Origin: Aulosira sp. FACHB-615
GTDB lineage: Bacteria; Cyanobacteriota; Cyanobacteriia; Cyanobacteriales; Nostocaceae
Reading direction: 5' to 3'
DNA length: 64,000 nucleotides
Assembly: GCF_014698045.1 (NCBI RefSeq)
Contig: NZ_JACJSE010000003.1
Span: forward strand, 1 to 64,000
The position numbers were made by a program, and so were the translations under genes. Positions 42,680-53,801 of this stretch are shown one piece after another. The notes below the pieces were generated by a model. It was not told the DNA's origin and made no database searches. It saw only the letters and a program-made list of their open reading frames with translations. The first letter of the stretch is position 1, and every line of letters starts with the position of its first letter.

Positions 42680-43348
42680 CTATTGGCGATCGCCAAATAA
42701 AATAGTTCCCAATCTTACCATCGTTGCTCCCGCTTGGACTGCCAGTTGATAATCCCCAGACATCCCCATCGACAGTTCCTGTATTTGAACATTTGGCAAG
42801 TTTTGTAACTGAATTTGTTTTGCTAAATCATGAGTGCTATTAAATACATGCAAAATTTCCGCCTCAGTCAACCCCAGAGGCGGAATTGTCATCAATCCTT
42901 GAATTTGTAAAAACTGGCACTGGTTGAGTTCCCCTAAGTCTGCCAGTAATTCTGGAACAGTCCAACCTGATTTTTGCGGGTCTGGAAGGATTTTGACTTG
43001 CAGACAGACTTTTGGGGTAACTCCTAGCTGCTGTGCTAATTGATTTAATCGCTGCGCCAGCTTCAAATTATCTACAGAGTGAATCCACTCAAATAGTTCT
43101 AGGGCTTTTTTGGCTTTATTACTTTGCAAATGTCCAATCAAATGCCAAGTAATATCAGATAAGTCCTGTAACTGAGCTTGTTTAGTGGCAGCTTCTTGGA
43201 TACGGCTTTCGCCAAAATCACGAATTCCGGCGTTGTAAGCTAAACGAATCATCTCCGCCGAAACTTGCTTGCTGACAGCAATTAGCCTGACCGAAGATGG
43301 CAGTGTGGCGCGAATATTGGCAATATGTTCGTCAATCGAACTACTCAT
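42680..43348 (-). CDS. pipY: PLP homeostasis protein PipY (YggS family)
   Basis: The 222-residue protein is a single-domain, fold-type III PLP protein. VRLIAVSKQVSAEMIRLAY contains the PLP-binding lysine near residue 27, and HLIGHLQSNKAKKAL and LSMGMSGDYQLAVQAGATMV are the other hallmarks. YggS proteins keep PLP and amino-acid pools balanced and have no known enzyme activity. The ATG overlaps the pipX stop (ATGA at 43345-43348), so the two are translationally coupled. Confidence 0.95.
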   Translation of the reverse strand: MSSSIDEHIANIRATLPSSVRLIAVSKQVSAEMIRLAYNAGIRDFGESRIQEAATKQAQLQDLSDITWHLIGHLQSNKAKKALELFEWIHSVDNLKLAQRLNQLAQQLGVTPKVCLQVKILPDPQKSGWTVPELLADLGELNQCQFLQIQGLMTIPPLGLTEAEILHVFNSTHDLAKQIQLQNLPNVQIQELSMGMSGDYQLAVQAGATMVRLGTILFGDRQ

Positions 43349-43623
43349 TGGAACGTGCGTTGGAAAACACTCTGAAGCTGATCGTACTCCTGAGATGAAC
43401 CATTACGGCGTAGAGTCCGCAAACGATTTTCTAACATCATTCTGGCTTCAGTACGTCCAATGGGTTGAAATTTAATGCCTTTAACGTCGTTTGTTACCAG
43501 AAAAAATAAGCGTTGGGCATAAAGTGTAGTGAACATATCTTGGTTGTCGTCAACCACACAAATCCGATAAAGTAAGCCCCAAGTTGGATGATTGATGTAG
43601 ATTTCAGGATTTTCTGGAGTCAT
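43345..43623 (-). CDS. pipX: PII- and NtcA-interacting protein PipX
   Basis: The 92-residue protein has the PipX tudor-like domain: EIYINHPTWGLLYRICVVDD, then FTTLYAQRLFFLVT and the C-terminal helices with EARMMLENRLRTLRR. PipX co-activates NtcA when 2-oxoglutarate is high and is sequestered by PII when it is low. It is the first gene of the pipX-pipY-sepF-proC cluster. No consensus NtcA box (GTA-N8-TAC) was seen upstream. Confidence 0.95.
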   Translation of the reverse strand: MTPENPEIYINHPTWGLLYRICVVDDNQDMFTTLYAQRLFFLVTNDVKGIKFQPIGRTEARMMLENRLRTLRRNGSSQEYDQLQSVFQRTFQ

Positions 43624-44163
43624 TTAAGAGTCAAGGTGGGAGTATGTATATTGATTTGTAGTTTTAGACAAACATCCAGACGATGATCATACCTGTTCGT
43701 CAGAATATTTAGTTAAAACTACTCCAATTGAGTGATTTCTGCCATCGCTTGGCAGTGATGAAATCCTTGATGATGCCTAGTAGGACTTCGCAGTAAGACG
43801 AAAAACCAAGGGTGAAGGGGCAGAATCAAGTCAAAAGTCAAAAGTTAAAAGTTAAAGATTCTCTGGCTTTTGAATTGTGACTTCCCTGTGAGGGTGTAGT
43901 GTTCAAAACTCTGACACCGTTCGGCTGACGCAGAAATTGAGCAGTTTTGCAAGCTCACTGTATCACTGGGCGCAACTGACAGCGAAGCCCATAACCTGTC
44001 ACTTATCCCCTGCTACAAAAATAGCCAAAGCTGACCTAAAATCGATGTTGGCGCTGGCTTCTCTCCATGTTGCCATAATTATTATTTTGTGGCACAAAAT
44101 TGCCAACATTTGATGAGTCATCATTCAGAAATTAGGAGTTGCACCAATTTAATTCAGCGTGAT
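43624..44163. other. intergenic region upstream of pipX
   Basis: No gene is convincing. A heptad array of four units (AAGTCAA twice, AAGTTAA twice) lies at 43828-43855. The rest is of average composition with no strong hairpin. It should contain the pipX promoter near its left end. Confidence 0.5.
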
Positions 44164-45753
<1,590 letters not shown>

Positions 45754-45767
45754 AATGAGTGAACAGC

Positions 45768-46688
45768 TTAAAATTTATTACCGGAAATTACCCGCACTCC
45801 CCAGAATAAAGTTAAAGTGGCGATCGCAAACCAATCCCATCTTTTAAGTCGTAATTCATGCCACTGGACTTTGTGTTCGTTAGGGCTGGTAAAACCGCGC
45901 ACCATCATCGCATTTGCCATTTGGTCTGCCCTTAAGAGCAAATTTTCTAACAGTCTTTCGGCGACAATCATCCAAACTTTAACCGCACCTTTCAACCCTA
46001 GTTTTTTCCAATTAATCGCCCTGGTCATGACTGAGCGAATCAAATTCTGTACTTCTTCTAAAACTAAGGGAATAAATCGCAAGGATAAAGTTAAAGTCAA
46101 GGTAATTTCTGTTACAGGTAACTTGAGTCTGCGTAAAGGCTGCATAATGCTTTCAATCGCCGCCGTGATTTCTTCTGGCGCAGTTGTCAACAGATACAAG
46201 TTGGTGCTGTAAATCACCGTAAATAAAATGGTACTCAGACGTACCGCCAAATCTAAAGAACGGCGGGTGATTCTGACTGGCCCTTGATGGAACAAGACAT
46301 AAGAGTATTTTTTAGTGCTGAGTGCTGGCTGGGGAGTTGGGCTGGGTGAGTTAGACTTGGGAGCTAATATTTGCTCATTGGCTGGGAGACGGGGTTGATA
46401 ATTCACACCCAAGCCATCGGGGCTAACTGCGGCAATAAATAATACTAAAACTGTAAGGGTTAATAACCAACCTAATTGTTGCTGCCAAACTCGGCGGGGA
46501 ATTTTGGCAACTAATGTAAAAATAATTAACAGCACGACTAACAAGATGCGCCATTCGTTAGTCGCAAAGCTGTAACTGGTTAAAAAACTCATCAACCAAG
46601 CAATCTTGACGCGGGGATCAAGTTTATGCAGCCAAGTTTGCGGTTGTTCTAAATATAGCCCTAGGGGGAGCGATCGCAGTAAATCCAT
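45768..46688 (-). CDS. ECF transporter T component (EcfT/CbiQ-like)
   Basis: The 306-residue membrane protein has about five hydrophobic helices and the EcfT landmarks HKLDPRVKIAWLMSFLTSYS near residue 22, PLRRLKLPVTEITLTLTLSLRF near 180 and the coupling-helix stretch ARAINWKKLG with the second ATPase-contacting motif RAD near residue 255. It couples ATP hydrolysis to substrate movement. A Pro/Ser-rich insert at about residues 105-125 is unusual. The ATPase partner may be the gene at 791; no S component is next to either. Confidence 0.85.
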   Translation of the reverse strand: MDLLRSLPLGLYLEQPQTWLHKLDPRVKIAWLMSFLTSYSFATNEWRILLVVLLIIFTLVAKIPRRVWQQQLGWLLTLTVLVLFIAAVSPDGLGVNYQPRLPANEQILAPKSNSPSPTPQPALSTKKYSYVLFHQGPVRITRRSLDLAVRLSTILFTVIYSTNLYLLTTAPEEITAAIESIMQPLRRLKLPVTEITLTLTLSLRFIPLVLEEVQNLIRSVMTRAINWKKLGLKGAVKVWMIVAERLLENLLLRADQMANAMMVRGFTSPNEHKVQWHELRLKRWDWFAIATLTLFWGVRVISGNKF

Positions 46689-46924
46689 TTTTCAAGTGCT
46701 GAGTGCTGAGTTATGAGTGCTGAGTATTAAAGTTTCTCAAGTACGATAAGTCAAGGTTTCTATTTCTTGTCTATTTTGCTCTGACATTTAACGTTTAGCA
46801 CACTCTACCTTGTCTACCCCCTCGCCCTTGTCTACTCCTTTTACTTCTCCATACTTAGCACTCAGCACTCCATCTGCGCTCAGTAAAAGTTTGCTCAGTG
46901 TACATTACTCAGCACTCAGCACTC

Positions 46925-48286
46925 TTAAACGCGAGTTGCGCGGTTGACATTACCACTTTCCATATCCCGGACTTTCTTACTCCGCCAGAGGAGACGAATG
47001 GGTGTACCTTTAAAGCCTAGTTGTTGGCGGAATTGTCTTTCGATATAGCGGCGGTAGTTGTCGTTGAAGCGTTTTGCATCGTTCACAAACAGAGCAATTG
47101 TCGGTGGTCGGCTGCTCACTTGAGTACCATAATAAATCCTGCCCTGACGACCACCGCGAGAAGTTGGGGGTGAGTGCCATCTTACCGCTTCTTCTAAGAC
47201 TTCGTTAATTACCGATGTAGTCACACGGCGCTTGTGTTCTGCTGCTGCTTGCACAACTAATTCTAAAATCTTTTCTACCCGTTGTCCTGTTAAGGCGCTG
47301 ACAAAGATAGTCGAAGCCCAGTCGGTAAAGTGTAGTCGCTCTTGCAGACTTTTTTCGTAATCGTAGATAGTATGAGAGTCCTTTTCAACAGCATCCCATT
47401 TATTGACAACAACGATGCAAGCTCGACCTTCTTCAATGATCCGCCCTGCTAATTTTTGGTCTTGTTCCGTAACTCCGTCTAAGGCATCTAAAACTAATAA
47501 AACAACATCGGCGCGGCGAATGGCTTTAAAAGCACGGTTAATGCTAAAAAATTCTGTCCCGTAGTCTATGTTTTTCTTTTTGCGAATCCCGGCGGTATCA
47601 ATCAGCCGATATTGTTGTCCATCACGTTCGATAAAGGTGTCTATCGCATCTCGCGTTGTACCAGAAATGGGGCTGACAATGGCTCTTTGTTCACCCACAA
47701 ACGCATTTAATAAACTTGATTTACCCACATTTGGCCGACCAATGATCGCCACTTTAATTTCGTTGGTTTCTGGTACTTCTGTTACCGATGGAATGTGTTT
47801 AATTAACTCGTCGAGTAAGTCGCCTGTACCGTTGCCATGAATTGCAGAGATGGGGTATGGTTCTCCTAACCCCAATTCCCAAAACTCGGCTGCTTGAGTT
47901 AAGCCTTGTTCTGGAGATTCGCATTTGTTCACAGCCAGGAGTACTGGTACTGGTTGTTGACGTAACCACTGAGCGATTTCTTCATCAGCTGATGTGGGGC
48001 CTGTCTGACCATTCACTACAAAAATGGCTGCACTGGCTTCGTTGAGGGCTGCTAGTGCTTGCTGACGAATTAATGGCAAAAATTCGGTGTCATCGTTAAA
48101 GACTAAACCACCTGTATCTACCACTAAATACTCGCGATCATTCCAAAAAGCAGGTAGATAAGTGCGATCGCGGGTCACACCTGGTTCGTCGTGGACAATC
48201 GCCGTTTGTTCCCCAGCGAGACGATTAACCAGGGTGGATTTGCCGACATTCGGTCGGCCGATAATTGCAACAATTGGCAGTCCCAT
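46925..48286 (-). CDS. der: ribosome biogenesis GTPase Der (EngA)
   Basis: The 453-residue protein has two tandem GTPase domains: GRPNVGKSTLVNRL near residue 8 with DTGG and NKCE, and GRPNVGKSSLLNAF near residue 185 with DTAG and NKWD. A C-terminal KH-like domain follows (NRYRRYIERQFRQQLGFKG nearby). It is needed for 50S assembly. Length and both G4 motifs are complete. Confidence 0.97.
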   Translation of the reverse strand: MGLPIVAIIGRPNVGKSTLVNRLAGEQTAIVHDEPGVTRDRTYLPAFWNDREYLVVDTGGLVFNDDTEFLPLIRQQALAALNEASAAIFVVNGQTGPTSADEEIAQWLRQQPVPVLLAVNKCESPEQGLTQAAEFWELGLGEPYPISAIHGNGTGDLLDELIKHIPSVTEVPETNEIKVAIIGRPNVGKSSLLNAFVGEQRAIVSPISGTTRDAIDTFIERDGQQYRLIDTAGIRKKKNIDYGTEFFSINRAFKAIRRADVVLLVLDALDGVTEQDQKLAGRIIEEGRACIVVVNKWDAVEKDSHTIYDYEKSLQERLHFTDWASTIFVSALTGQRVEKILELVVQAAAEHKRRVTTSVINEVLEEAVRWHSPPTSRGGRQGRIYYGTQVSSRPPTIALFVNDAKRFNDNYRRYIERQFRQQLGFKGTPIRLLWRSKKVRDMESGNVNRATRV

Positions 48287-48701
48287 AAAACCAGGAGTAG
48301 AGAAACAGTAATTATATCACATCTGTTTATTTTAATTCTTAAGAAACGTGGGGAGTTGGGAATAGGGAGTAGGGGAAGAATGTGTTTTTAAACATCTTGA
48401 CCTTGGACTAAGTGACTTAAGTCGTGGTTCATCTTGCACAAGAACAAAACCCGCACTTCCGCAAGATCAGTCACCGCCGCGCGGGTTCCTAAACCCTTGA
48501 TTTTGCTTTAGTCCGAGAAGGCGGACTTTGTTTGTATAGCCGCGATTTTAATCGTCGGGGCTAGTTACTCCCTATTCCCGACTCTCCACTCCCTTATGAC
48601 TTGAGTCTTTATTTATTTTTCTCTGATAAAAGAAAACTGCACTCGAAATCTTCAATAACAAGCTTGGCAAAAAAACTGGCAATCACAGCGAAGGAGATTG
48701 T
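48287..48701. other. intergenic region with palindromic repeats
   Basis: No gene is seen. A dispersed repeat block at about 48430-48565 contains AACCCGC...GCGGGTT (about 48449-48493), AGTCCG...CGGACT (about 48512-48528) and a CGATTTTAATCG palindrome near 48543. Two short tracts of GGGAGT and CACTCCC type flank it. Confidence 0.55.
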
Positions 48702-49568
48702 GTGTTGATAACTCGTAAGTGGTTGATAAAAGCCAGCAGATCAGCTTTTCGATTTATAAGATGGTGCTTATTGCTTGGCTGCTGCACTTTACTATATGCC
48801 CATTTAATTGAACCGAATTGGATTGAAATTAATTCTTTACAACTGACATTACCCAATCTCGCCCCAGAATTTAACGGTTATCGCATTGTCCAAATTAGTG
48901 ATATTCACCGCGATCGCTGGATGACTCCGCGACGACTCAAGCGGATAGTCCGACTAGTTAACCAACAAAAACCCGATTTAATTGCAATTACAGGTGATTT
49001 AGTCACTCGCAATTTACCACAATTCATCCCTTCATTAACAGTTTGTTTAAATCACTTCACACCCAAAGATAAAACTGTAGCCATATTAGGAAACCACGAC
49101 CACGAGAATGATACTCCAGCAATTATCCAAGCCATAAAACAAAGCAATATTGTCTATTTGGAGAATGATATTTATACACTCAAACGCGGAAGTGCAATGT
49201 TACATATTGCGGGTATAGATGATGTGCAGATGGGTAAAAGCCGCCTAGATTTAGTGATGCAGAAATTACCCAATACAGGCGCAGCAATATTGTTAGCCCA
49301 TGAACCAGATTTTGCTATTACCAGTACGGCAACAGGACGGTTTGATTTGCAACTGTCAGGACATTCTCACGGCGGACAAATTCGCCTACCATTTATCACA
49401 CCGCCTATACTTCCGCCTTTTGCAAGACAGTATTATTTAGGAAAATATCAGCTAGGTAAGATGTTTTTGTATACTAACCGAGGCTTAGGAATGACAGGTT
49501 TACATCTGCGTTTTTTTGCTCGTCCTGAAATTACTGTATTTACCTTGCAAATGAAATTAAAGATTTAA
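48702..49568 (+). CDS. membrane-anchored metallophosphoesterase (YkuE-like)
   Basis: The 288-residue protein has one N-terminal membrane segment (about residues 20-38) and calcineurin-like motifs: RIVQISDIHRDR near residue 62, AITGDLV near 96, ILGNHDHEND near 127, LLAHEPDF and SGHSHGGQIRLPF near 220. The order matches the YkuE group, which acts outside the cytoplasm on lipid A-like or other phosphate substrates. The GTG start at 48702 follows AAGGAG by five bases. Confidence 0.88.
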   Translation: MLITRKWLIKASRSAFRFIRWCLLLGCCTLLYAHLIEPNWIEINSLQLTLPNLAPEFNGYRIVQISDIHRDRWMTPRRLKRIVRLVNQQKPDLIAITGDLVTRNLPQFIPSLTVCLNHFTPKDKTVAILGNHDHENDTPAIIQAIKQSNIVYLENDIYTLKRGSAMLHIAGIDDVQMGKSRLDLVMQKLPNTGAAILLAHEPDFAITSTATGRFDLQLSGHSHGGQIRLPFITPPILPPFARQYYLGKYQLGKMFLYTNRGLGMTGLHLRFFARPEITVFTLQMKLKI

Positions 49569-49898
49569 TAGAAATTTACTTTATTAATCTTGAATCCCAT
49601 ACTATGTAAGGATTTAACCTAGTATCAAGTATTAATTTGTTATAGCCAGTCTAGGAGAGACATTATTTTTAATAAACCACATATTTAATATTAAGTAAAT
49701 ATTTTTCAGCGTTGTATATATGCGGGATGAATTAAGCCTTTTTAACAAGAGTTAAATATCGTTTTTTTGCGCTTCTGCGCGGTAGTTGCTACTCTGCGAA
49801 AAGCCGCGCAAAGCGCGTCTACAAGTCGGAGAAACCGCCCAACGCGCTACCTTGCCTTTGCGCGACACAAAAAACATCCCGCTAATCAGCAACGCCCA
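49569..49898. other. intergenic region with GCGC palindromic repeats
   Basis: No gene is visible. The right half carries a copy of the dispersed repeat GCCGCGCAAAGCGCGTCTAC (about 49803-49822), also seen twice upstream of cdsA. Confidence 0.6.
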
Positions 49899-50486
49899 TT
49901 ATTCTAAATTCAAAATTGGTAAATCGCCACTATTATCTTCTAGAGCCTTTTCTGCCATTTGCGATGTTACCCAATGACGATAATCTATGAGTAGCTGATG
50001 CAACAATCTTTGCTTAACAGTAACTAAGACACTCTTGAGTAAACCATTGCCAGTAGCTTCTAAAATTGGCTTTGGAGTGAGAGAAAATGGTGGCGGTAGT
50101 TCTACTTGTACTTCTAAATCAGCTTTTCCTTCCAGACGAGTACCATTGCTAGATTGATGTGGTGATAAATAACCTTTTAAATTGAGGCTAAAACGTTGGT
50201 TAATATACTCAAACCCTCGGATTTCACAACCTACTGAACGCAAATAAATTACACTATTTGATTCTGCCCAAACCCTCATATCTACAGTTGGTTGAATACT
50301 CAATGTCATAAAAGATAGAGGACGCATTTTTAGCCGAAATACTTCCTCAGAAAGCTGTTGGACACGACTGTTATCAACTAAAGCATTCACCAATCGTTGA
50401 GGCTGCCGCAAGTAATGTTGAATAGGAATAGGCTGTTGCGGTACAGCAATTTTTACCGATTGAGAAGCAGTAAATCTTGTAGGCAT
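49899..50486 (-). CDS. DUF1997 family protein
   Basis: The 195-residue protein begins MPTRFTASQSVKIAVPQQPI and contains RVQQLSEEVFRLKMRPLSFM, the pattern of the DUF1997 family found in cyanobacteria and chloroplasts. It has no signal peptide or membrane segment and is rich in beta strands. Function is unknown. The tail (residues 175-195) is polar and probably flexible. Confidence 0.8.
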   Translation of the reverse strand: MPTRFTASQSVKIAVPQQPIPIQHYLRQPQRLVNALVDNSRVQQLSEEVFRLKMRPLSFMTLSIQPTVDMRVWAESNSVIYLRSVGCEIRGFEYINQRFSLNLKGYLSPHQSSNGTRLEGKADLEVQVELPPPFSLTPKPILEATGNGLLKSVLVTVKQRLLHQLLIDYRHWVTSQMAEKALEDNSGDLPILNLE

Positions 50487-51187
50487 GATTTTGCAGACAG
50501 CAGTGATTTGATACTTTTATATGGTAATAAATTTATGGCAATGATTATTTTAATCTACTCAAATAATAAACATAGATATTACTTATGTATGACCTCAGAC
50601 TTTAATAATAGATTTATTAAATCACAAGATTTTTAAAATAAATTAGTAATATTTTTATAATTATAAATCAAATTGCAGTCATTTTCCAAAAATGTTTTTT
50701 TCAGTATAAGAAACAAAAATATAAAAAATAATACCAGTGTTCAATGAGAGAACAAATTTCATCTCTGTGATGTGTGTCTACTCACTGCTATAGGACTGAT
50801 ATTTGATTTCTGAAAAAAATCAGTACATTCAGATTAGGCTTCTTTCCTACTCCCGACTCCCCATTCCCTATTCCCTATTCCCTACCTACACAAATAAATT
50901 TAGAAATCAAACCGGATTCCTATATCTCAATATGAAATTTAGCTGTTAGGAATTACTTCTGAAAAGAAAAAATCAAAGTTTTATGCCAATGTATTGGGGT
51001 GGATGTAATGTTGTCCCGATACGCAATATGGTAAGTCTGCTAGTGAATGCAATTACAAACTGTATCGTTGTTTAAGATAGAACAGCAGTGTGGAGTTCAA
51101 CAAAGCTAAATCAATGTTTTATTGCTTCAAATATGGATTTGCTGCGGTATAGTCTATTAATCTCACAATAGTTCCTGTTCCAACATT
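50487..51187. other. AT-rich intergenic region upstream of pheA
   Basis: Apart from the MITE at 50789-50934, nothing coding is seen. The stretch 50487-50780 is very AT-rich with long A and T runs, and 50940-51187 is moderately so. The final 60 bases presumably contain the pheA promoter, but no clear box was assigned. Confidence 0.5.
50789..50934. mobile_element. MITE copy B (146 bp), same family as 35271-35392
   Basis: The ends are TATAGGACTGATATTTGATT and, in reverse complement, TATAGGAATCCGGTTTGATT, matching at about 17 of 23 bases, with TA duplicated at the borders. The middle contains a CCTACTCCCGACTCCCC-type tract, longer than in copy A, which accounts for most of the length difference. 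Confidence 0.7.
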
Positions 51188-52066
51188 ATGTCTTTATCTA
51201 TTGCTCATTTAGGCCCACCAGGTACTTATGCAGAACAAGCGGCAGTTTTATATGTCAACTGGCTAACCAAAACAACGGGAACTGAAGCTACTTTATGTCC
51301 ATATCCCAGCATAGCGCAGTCACTCCAAGCTGTGGCAGCAGGCAAAACACAGTTAGCAGTTGTACCAGTCGAAAATTCCATTGAAGGTAGTGTGACTATG
51401 ACAATGGATGCACTATGGCAATTGGATAGTTTGCAAATTCAATTGGCTTTAGTGATGCCTATAGTTCATAGCTTGATTTCTGTCGCTTCTGGTTTAGATA
51501 AAATTGAAAAGGTTTATTCCCATCCCCAAGCTTTAGCCCAATGTCAAAATTGGTTGGGACAATCTCTGCCAAATGTACAAATTATACCGAGTAATTCCAC
51601 AACAGAAGCTCTACAATTATTAAAGCAAGATTTAACAGCAGCTGCGATCGCTTCTTCTAGAGCAGCCCAACTTTATAACTTGCCAATTCTCGCCCAAGGC
51701 ATTAATGACTATCCCGAAAACTGTACTCGCTTTTGGGTAGTGAGTCAAAATAACGCCAAGTTTGAATATCATATCAATAATTTAAATCCCACTCATAGCT
51801 CTTTAGCTTTTAGCTTACCTGCAAATATACCTGGTGCGTTAATTAAACCTCTGCAAGTATTTGCTGAACTAGGAATTAATCTTAGTCGAATTGAATCTCG
51901 TCCTACCAAGCGTTCTTTAGGAGAATATGTATTTTTTCTTGACCTAGAAACAGATATTCAACAACCAAAAATGCAATCTGCTCTAGCTGATTTAATAGGA
52001 TATCTAGAAATATTAAAAATTTTTGGTAGCTATGGTGTATTGTCAGTTAACACTTCTGAATCTTAA
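51188..52066 (+). CDS. pheA: prephenate dehydratase
   Basis: The enzyme makes phenylpyruvate for phenylalanine synthesis. The 292-residue protein has the catalytic domain starting IAHLGPPGTYAEQAA, with VPVENSIEGSVTMTMD near residue 62 and NCTRFWVVSQ near residue 178, and a C-terminal ACT domain with the Phe-binding ESRPTKRSLGEYVFFLDLE. It should be feedback-inhibited by phenylalanine. It lacks a chorismate mutase domain. Confidence 0.95.
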   Translation: MSLSIAHLGPPGTYAEQAAVLYVNWLTKTTGTEATLCPYPSIAQSLQAVAAGKTQLAVVPVENSIEGSVTMTMDALWQLDSLQIQLALVMPIVHSLISVASGLDKIEKVYSHPQALAQCQNWLGQSLPNVQIIPSNSTTEALQLLKQDLTAAAIASSRAAQLYNLPILAQGINDYPENCTRFWVVSQNNAKFEYHINNLNPTHSSLAFSLPANIPGALIKPLQVFAELGINLSRIESRPTKRSLGEYVFFLDLETDIQQPKMQSALADLIGYLEILKIFGSYGVLSVNTSES

Positions 52067-52360
52067 TTAAATCAATTGCTGACTTACTTACATACTGGAT
52101 AGTATTTATAGGGTTTTTCGGTTTATTTAGTGCAGTACAAGTTGATAGGAGATAGAGGCTGGAGGCTAGGGTCTAGAGACTAGAGAAATGTACCTCATTG
52201 AGATGAAAAACGCTGTATTTTCAAAAGTTATTTTCTATTGGCAGAATTTAGGAGTCAGATACTGTGTATAGATGGTATTAGCGACTACTCTTGCATGAAC
52301 ATAAAATCAGGAAACTGCAAGGTAGAACGCTAATAAGACTCATCTTCTAGTTAATTTAGC

Positions 52361-53011
52361 TTATGACTTCTGATTGAAAGTATCTTTCAATACTGAGCGA
52401 GCTGCTAAATGATTCCGGGTAGAAGTTAAAATTTCTGCTTCTCGTTCTAAACGAGCAGCCGTATCCTGCATTTCTAACAATGATTGTTGTTCGGCTGCAA
52501 CACCATAAAGGTTACTAGCCACCCAGTAAGATAGCTCTATCGGCAAGTCTGGTAATTCTTCTGGTAGTTCAATATTTTGTTCTGTTAACTTAGCCGAGAG
52601 GCGCACTACATCTTTGAGCAGTTGTTCAACTTCGGCTCCCAAAGGACGCAAATCTTTGCTAGGTGGCTCATCTTCTATCCACTGCACCAAACCGACACGA
52701 TAAGGCTTTTCTCGCACATACTCTAAGACACGAAACCGTTGCTGTCCTAAAGTCAGCATCTTCATCCGGTCGTCTGGTAGGCGCTGGTAATGGATAATTT
52801 CTGCACAACAGCCCACATTGGCAATTGTACCTTTGACTGGATCGACCATGACCACACCGAATCTGCGATCGCTCTCCAAAATCGTGTTCATCATGATTCG
52901 GTAGCGAAATTCAAAGATATGTAATGGTAATGGTCTTGTAGGAAAAAGAACTACTTCGGGTAACGGGAACAGAGGTAGTTCACGAACAGCAATTCTAGAT
53001 GAAGATGTCAT
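52361..53011 (-). CDS. LON peptidase substrate-binding domain protein
   Basis: The 216-residue protein has only the N-terminal (PUA-like) domain of Lon protease: ELPLFPLPEVVLFPTRPLPLH near residue 12, FEFRYRIMMNTILES and MLTLGQQRFRVLEYVREKPY near residue 85, then a helical tail. It has no ATPase or protease domain. Such proteins are common in cyanobacteria, with a probable but unproven role in substrate or partner binding. Confidence 0.88.
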   Translation of the reverse strand: MTSSSRIAVRELPLFPLPEVVLFPTRPLPLHIFEFRYRIMMNTILESDRRFGVVMVDPVKGTIANVGCCAEIIHYQRLPDDRMKMLTLGQQRFRVLEYVREKPYRVGLVQWIEDEPPSKDLRPLGAEVEQLLKDVVRLSAKLTEQNIELPEELPDLPIELSYWVASNLYGVAAEQQSLLEMQDTAARLEREAEILTSTRNHLAARSVLKDTFNQKS

Positions 53012-53333
53012 TGTTACCTTAGAATAAATTTAATTTTAAAAATTTATTGTTCTCTGCTTTCCCGTACTTTATTTACATTCTATCACTAAATAAAAAGCCC
53101 TGAGATCAATTTTCTCAGGGCTAGTTCCGTATTCACACTATAGTCTTTGGTAAAGAATTCAGGAACTAAGAGCTATAACTCAGTATCTAGACGCATACTA
53201 CTAAGGTTGAATTGTTGGGCAAAGCCTGACGCAAAGGCTAGTAGCCTACCACAGAGTATTCTGTATGGGTGGTGAATAAATTAACTGTGTTTAATAATGC
53301 GTTAATTAGTTTTGATTCCTGAATTCTTCTAAA
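53012..53333. other. gap upstream of the LON-domain gene and downstream of rpsJ
   Basis: The gap contains the rpsJ terminator at 53092-53122. The rest shows no gene. The LON-domain promoter should be in the left half, just above 53011. Confidence 0.5.
53092..53122 (-). terminator. terminator of the str operon
   Basis: On the minus strand, AGCCCTGAGA (53122-53113) and TCTCAGGGCT (53105-53096) form a 10-bp stem with a seven-base loop, immediately followed by a TTTTT run from the A run at 53092-53096. This is a textbook intrinsic terminator downstream of rpsJ. Confidence 0.85.
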
Positions 53334-53651
53334 CTACAGTTTGACTTCAATATCAACACCAGATGGCAAATCCAGCTTCATTAAAGCATCAATAGTTTTA
53401 GAGGAAGGCTGGTAGATGTCAATAATTCTGCGGTGAGTACGGGTTTCAAAATGTTCCCGTGAATCTTTATCTACGTGAGGAGAACGCAGTACGCAATAGA
53501 TTTTCCGTTTTGTAGGTAGGGGAATTGGGCCTATGGCTGTCGCGTTAGTCCGGTTAGCTGTATCTACAATCTTCTCGCAAGATGTATCCAACAATCGACG
53601 GTCAAAAGCTTTTAAACGAATTCTAATTTTCTGCTGTTGTAGAGTTGCCAT
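53334..53651 (-). CDS. rpsJ: 30S ribosomal protein S10
   Basis: The 105-residue protein has the S10 pattern: IRIRLKAFDRRLLDTSCEKI, then the loop with RPLPTKR-like IPLPTKRKIYCVLRSPHVDKD. S10 also acts as transcription factor NusE. It lies downstream of tuf, as in cyanobacteria generally, with 150 bases between them holding a hairpin and a GGGGAGT tract. Confidence 0.97.
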   Translation of the reverse strand: MATLQQQKIRIRLKAFDRRLLDTSCEKIVDTANRTNATAIGPIPLPTKRKIYCVLRSPHVDKDSREHFETRTHRRIIDIYQPSSKTIDALMKLDLPSGVDIEVKL

Positions 53652-53745
53652 CTTTAATTTTCCAGGTTCTGATTTATTAGGGGAGTGGGGAGTGGGGAGT
53701 AGTTTGTTTATCCTACTCCCTATTCCCGCAATTAAGTTCAGCTAA

Positions 53746-53779
53746 AAGAGCAGAGAGGCATCTTAGCATCTCTGCTCTT
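53746..53779 (-). terminator. hairpin between tuf and rpsJ
   Basis: AAGAGCAGAGA (53746-53756) and TCTCTGCTCTT (53769-53779) are perfect 11-bp arms around a 12-base loop, 23 bases after the tuf stop. A short TTTT follows on the minus strand. It may reduce or terminate read-through from tuf to rpsJ. Confidence 0.6.
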
Positions 53780-53801
53780 CATTATTTAGGGTAAAAAGGT
53801 A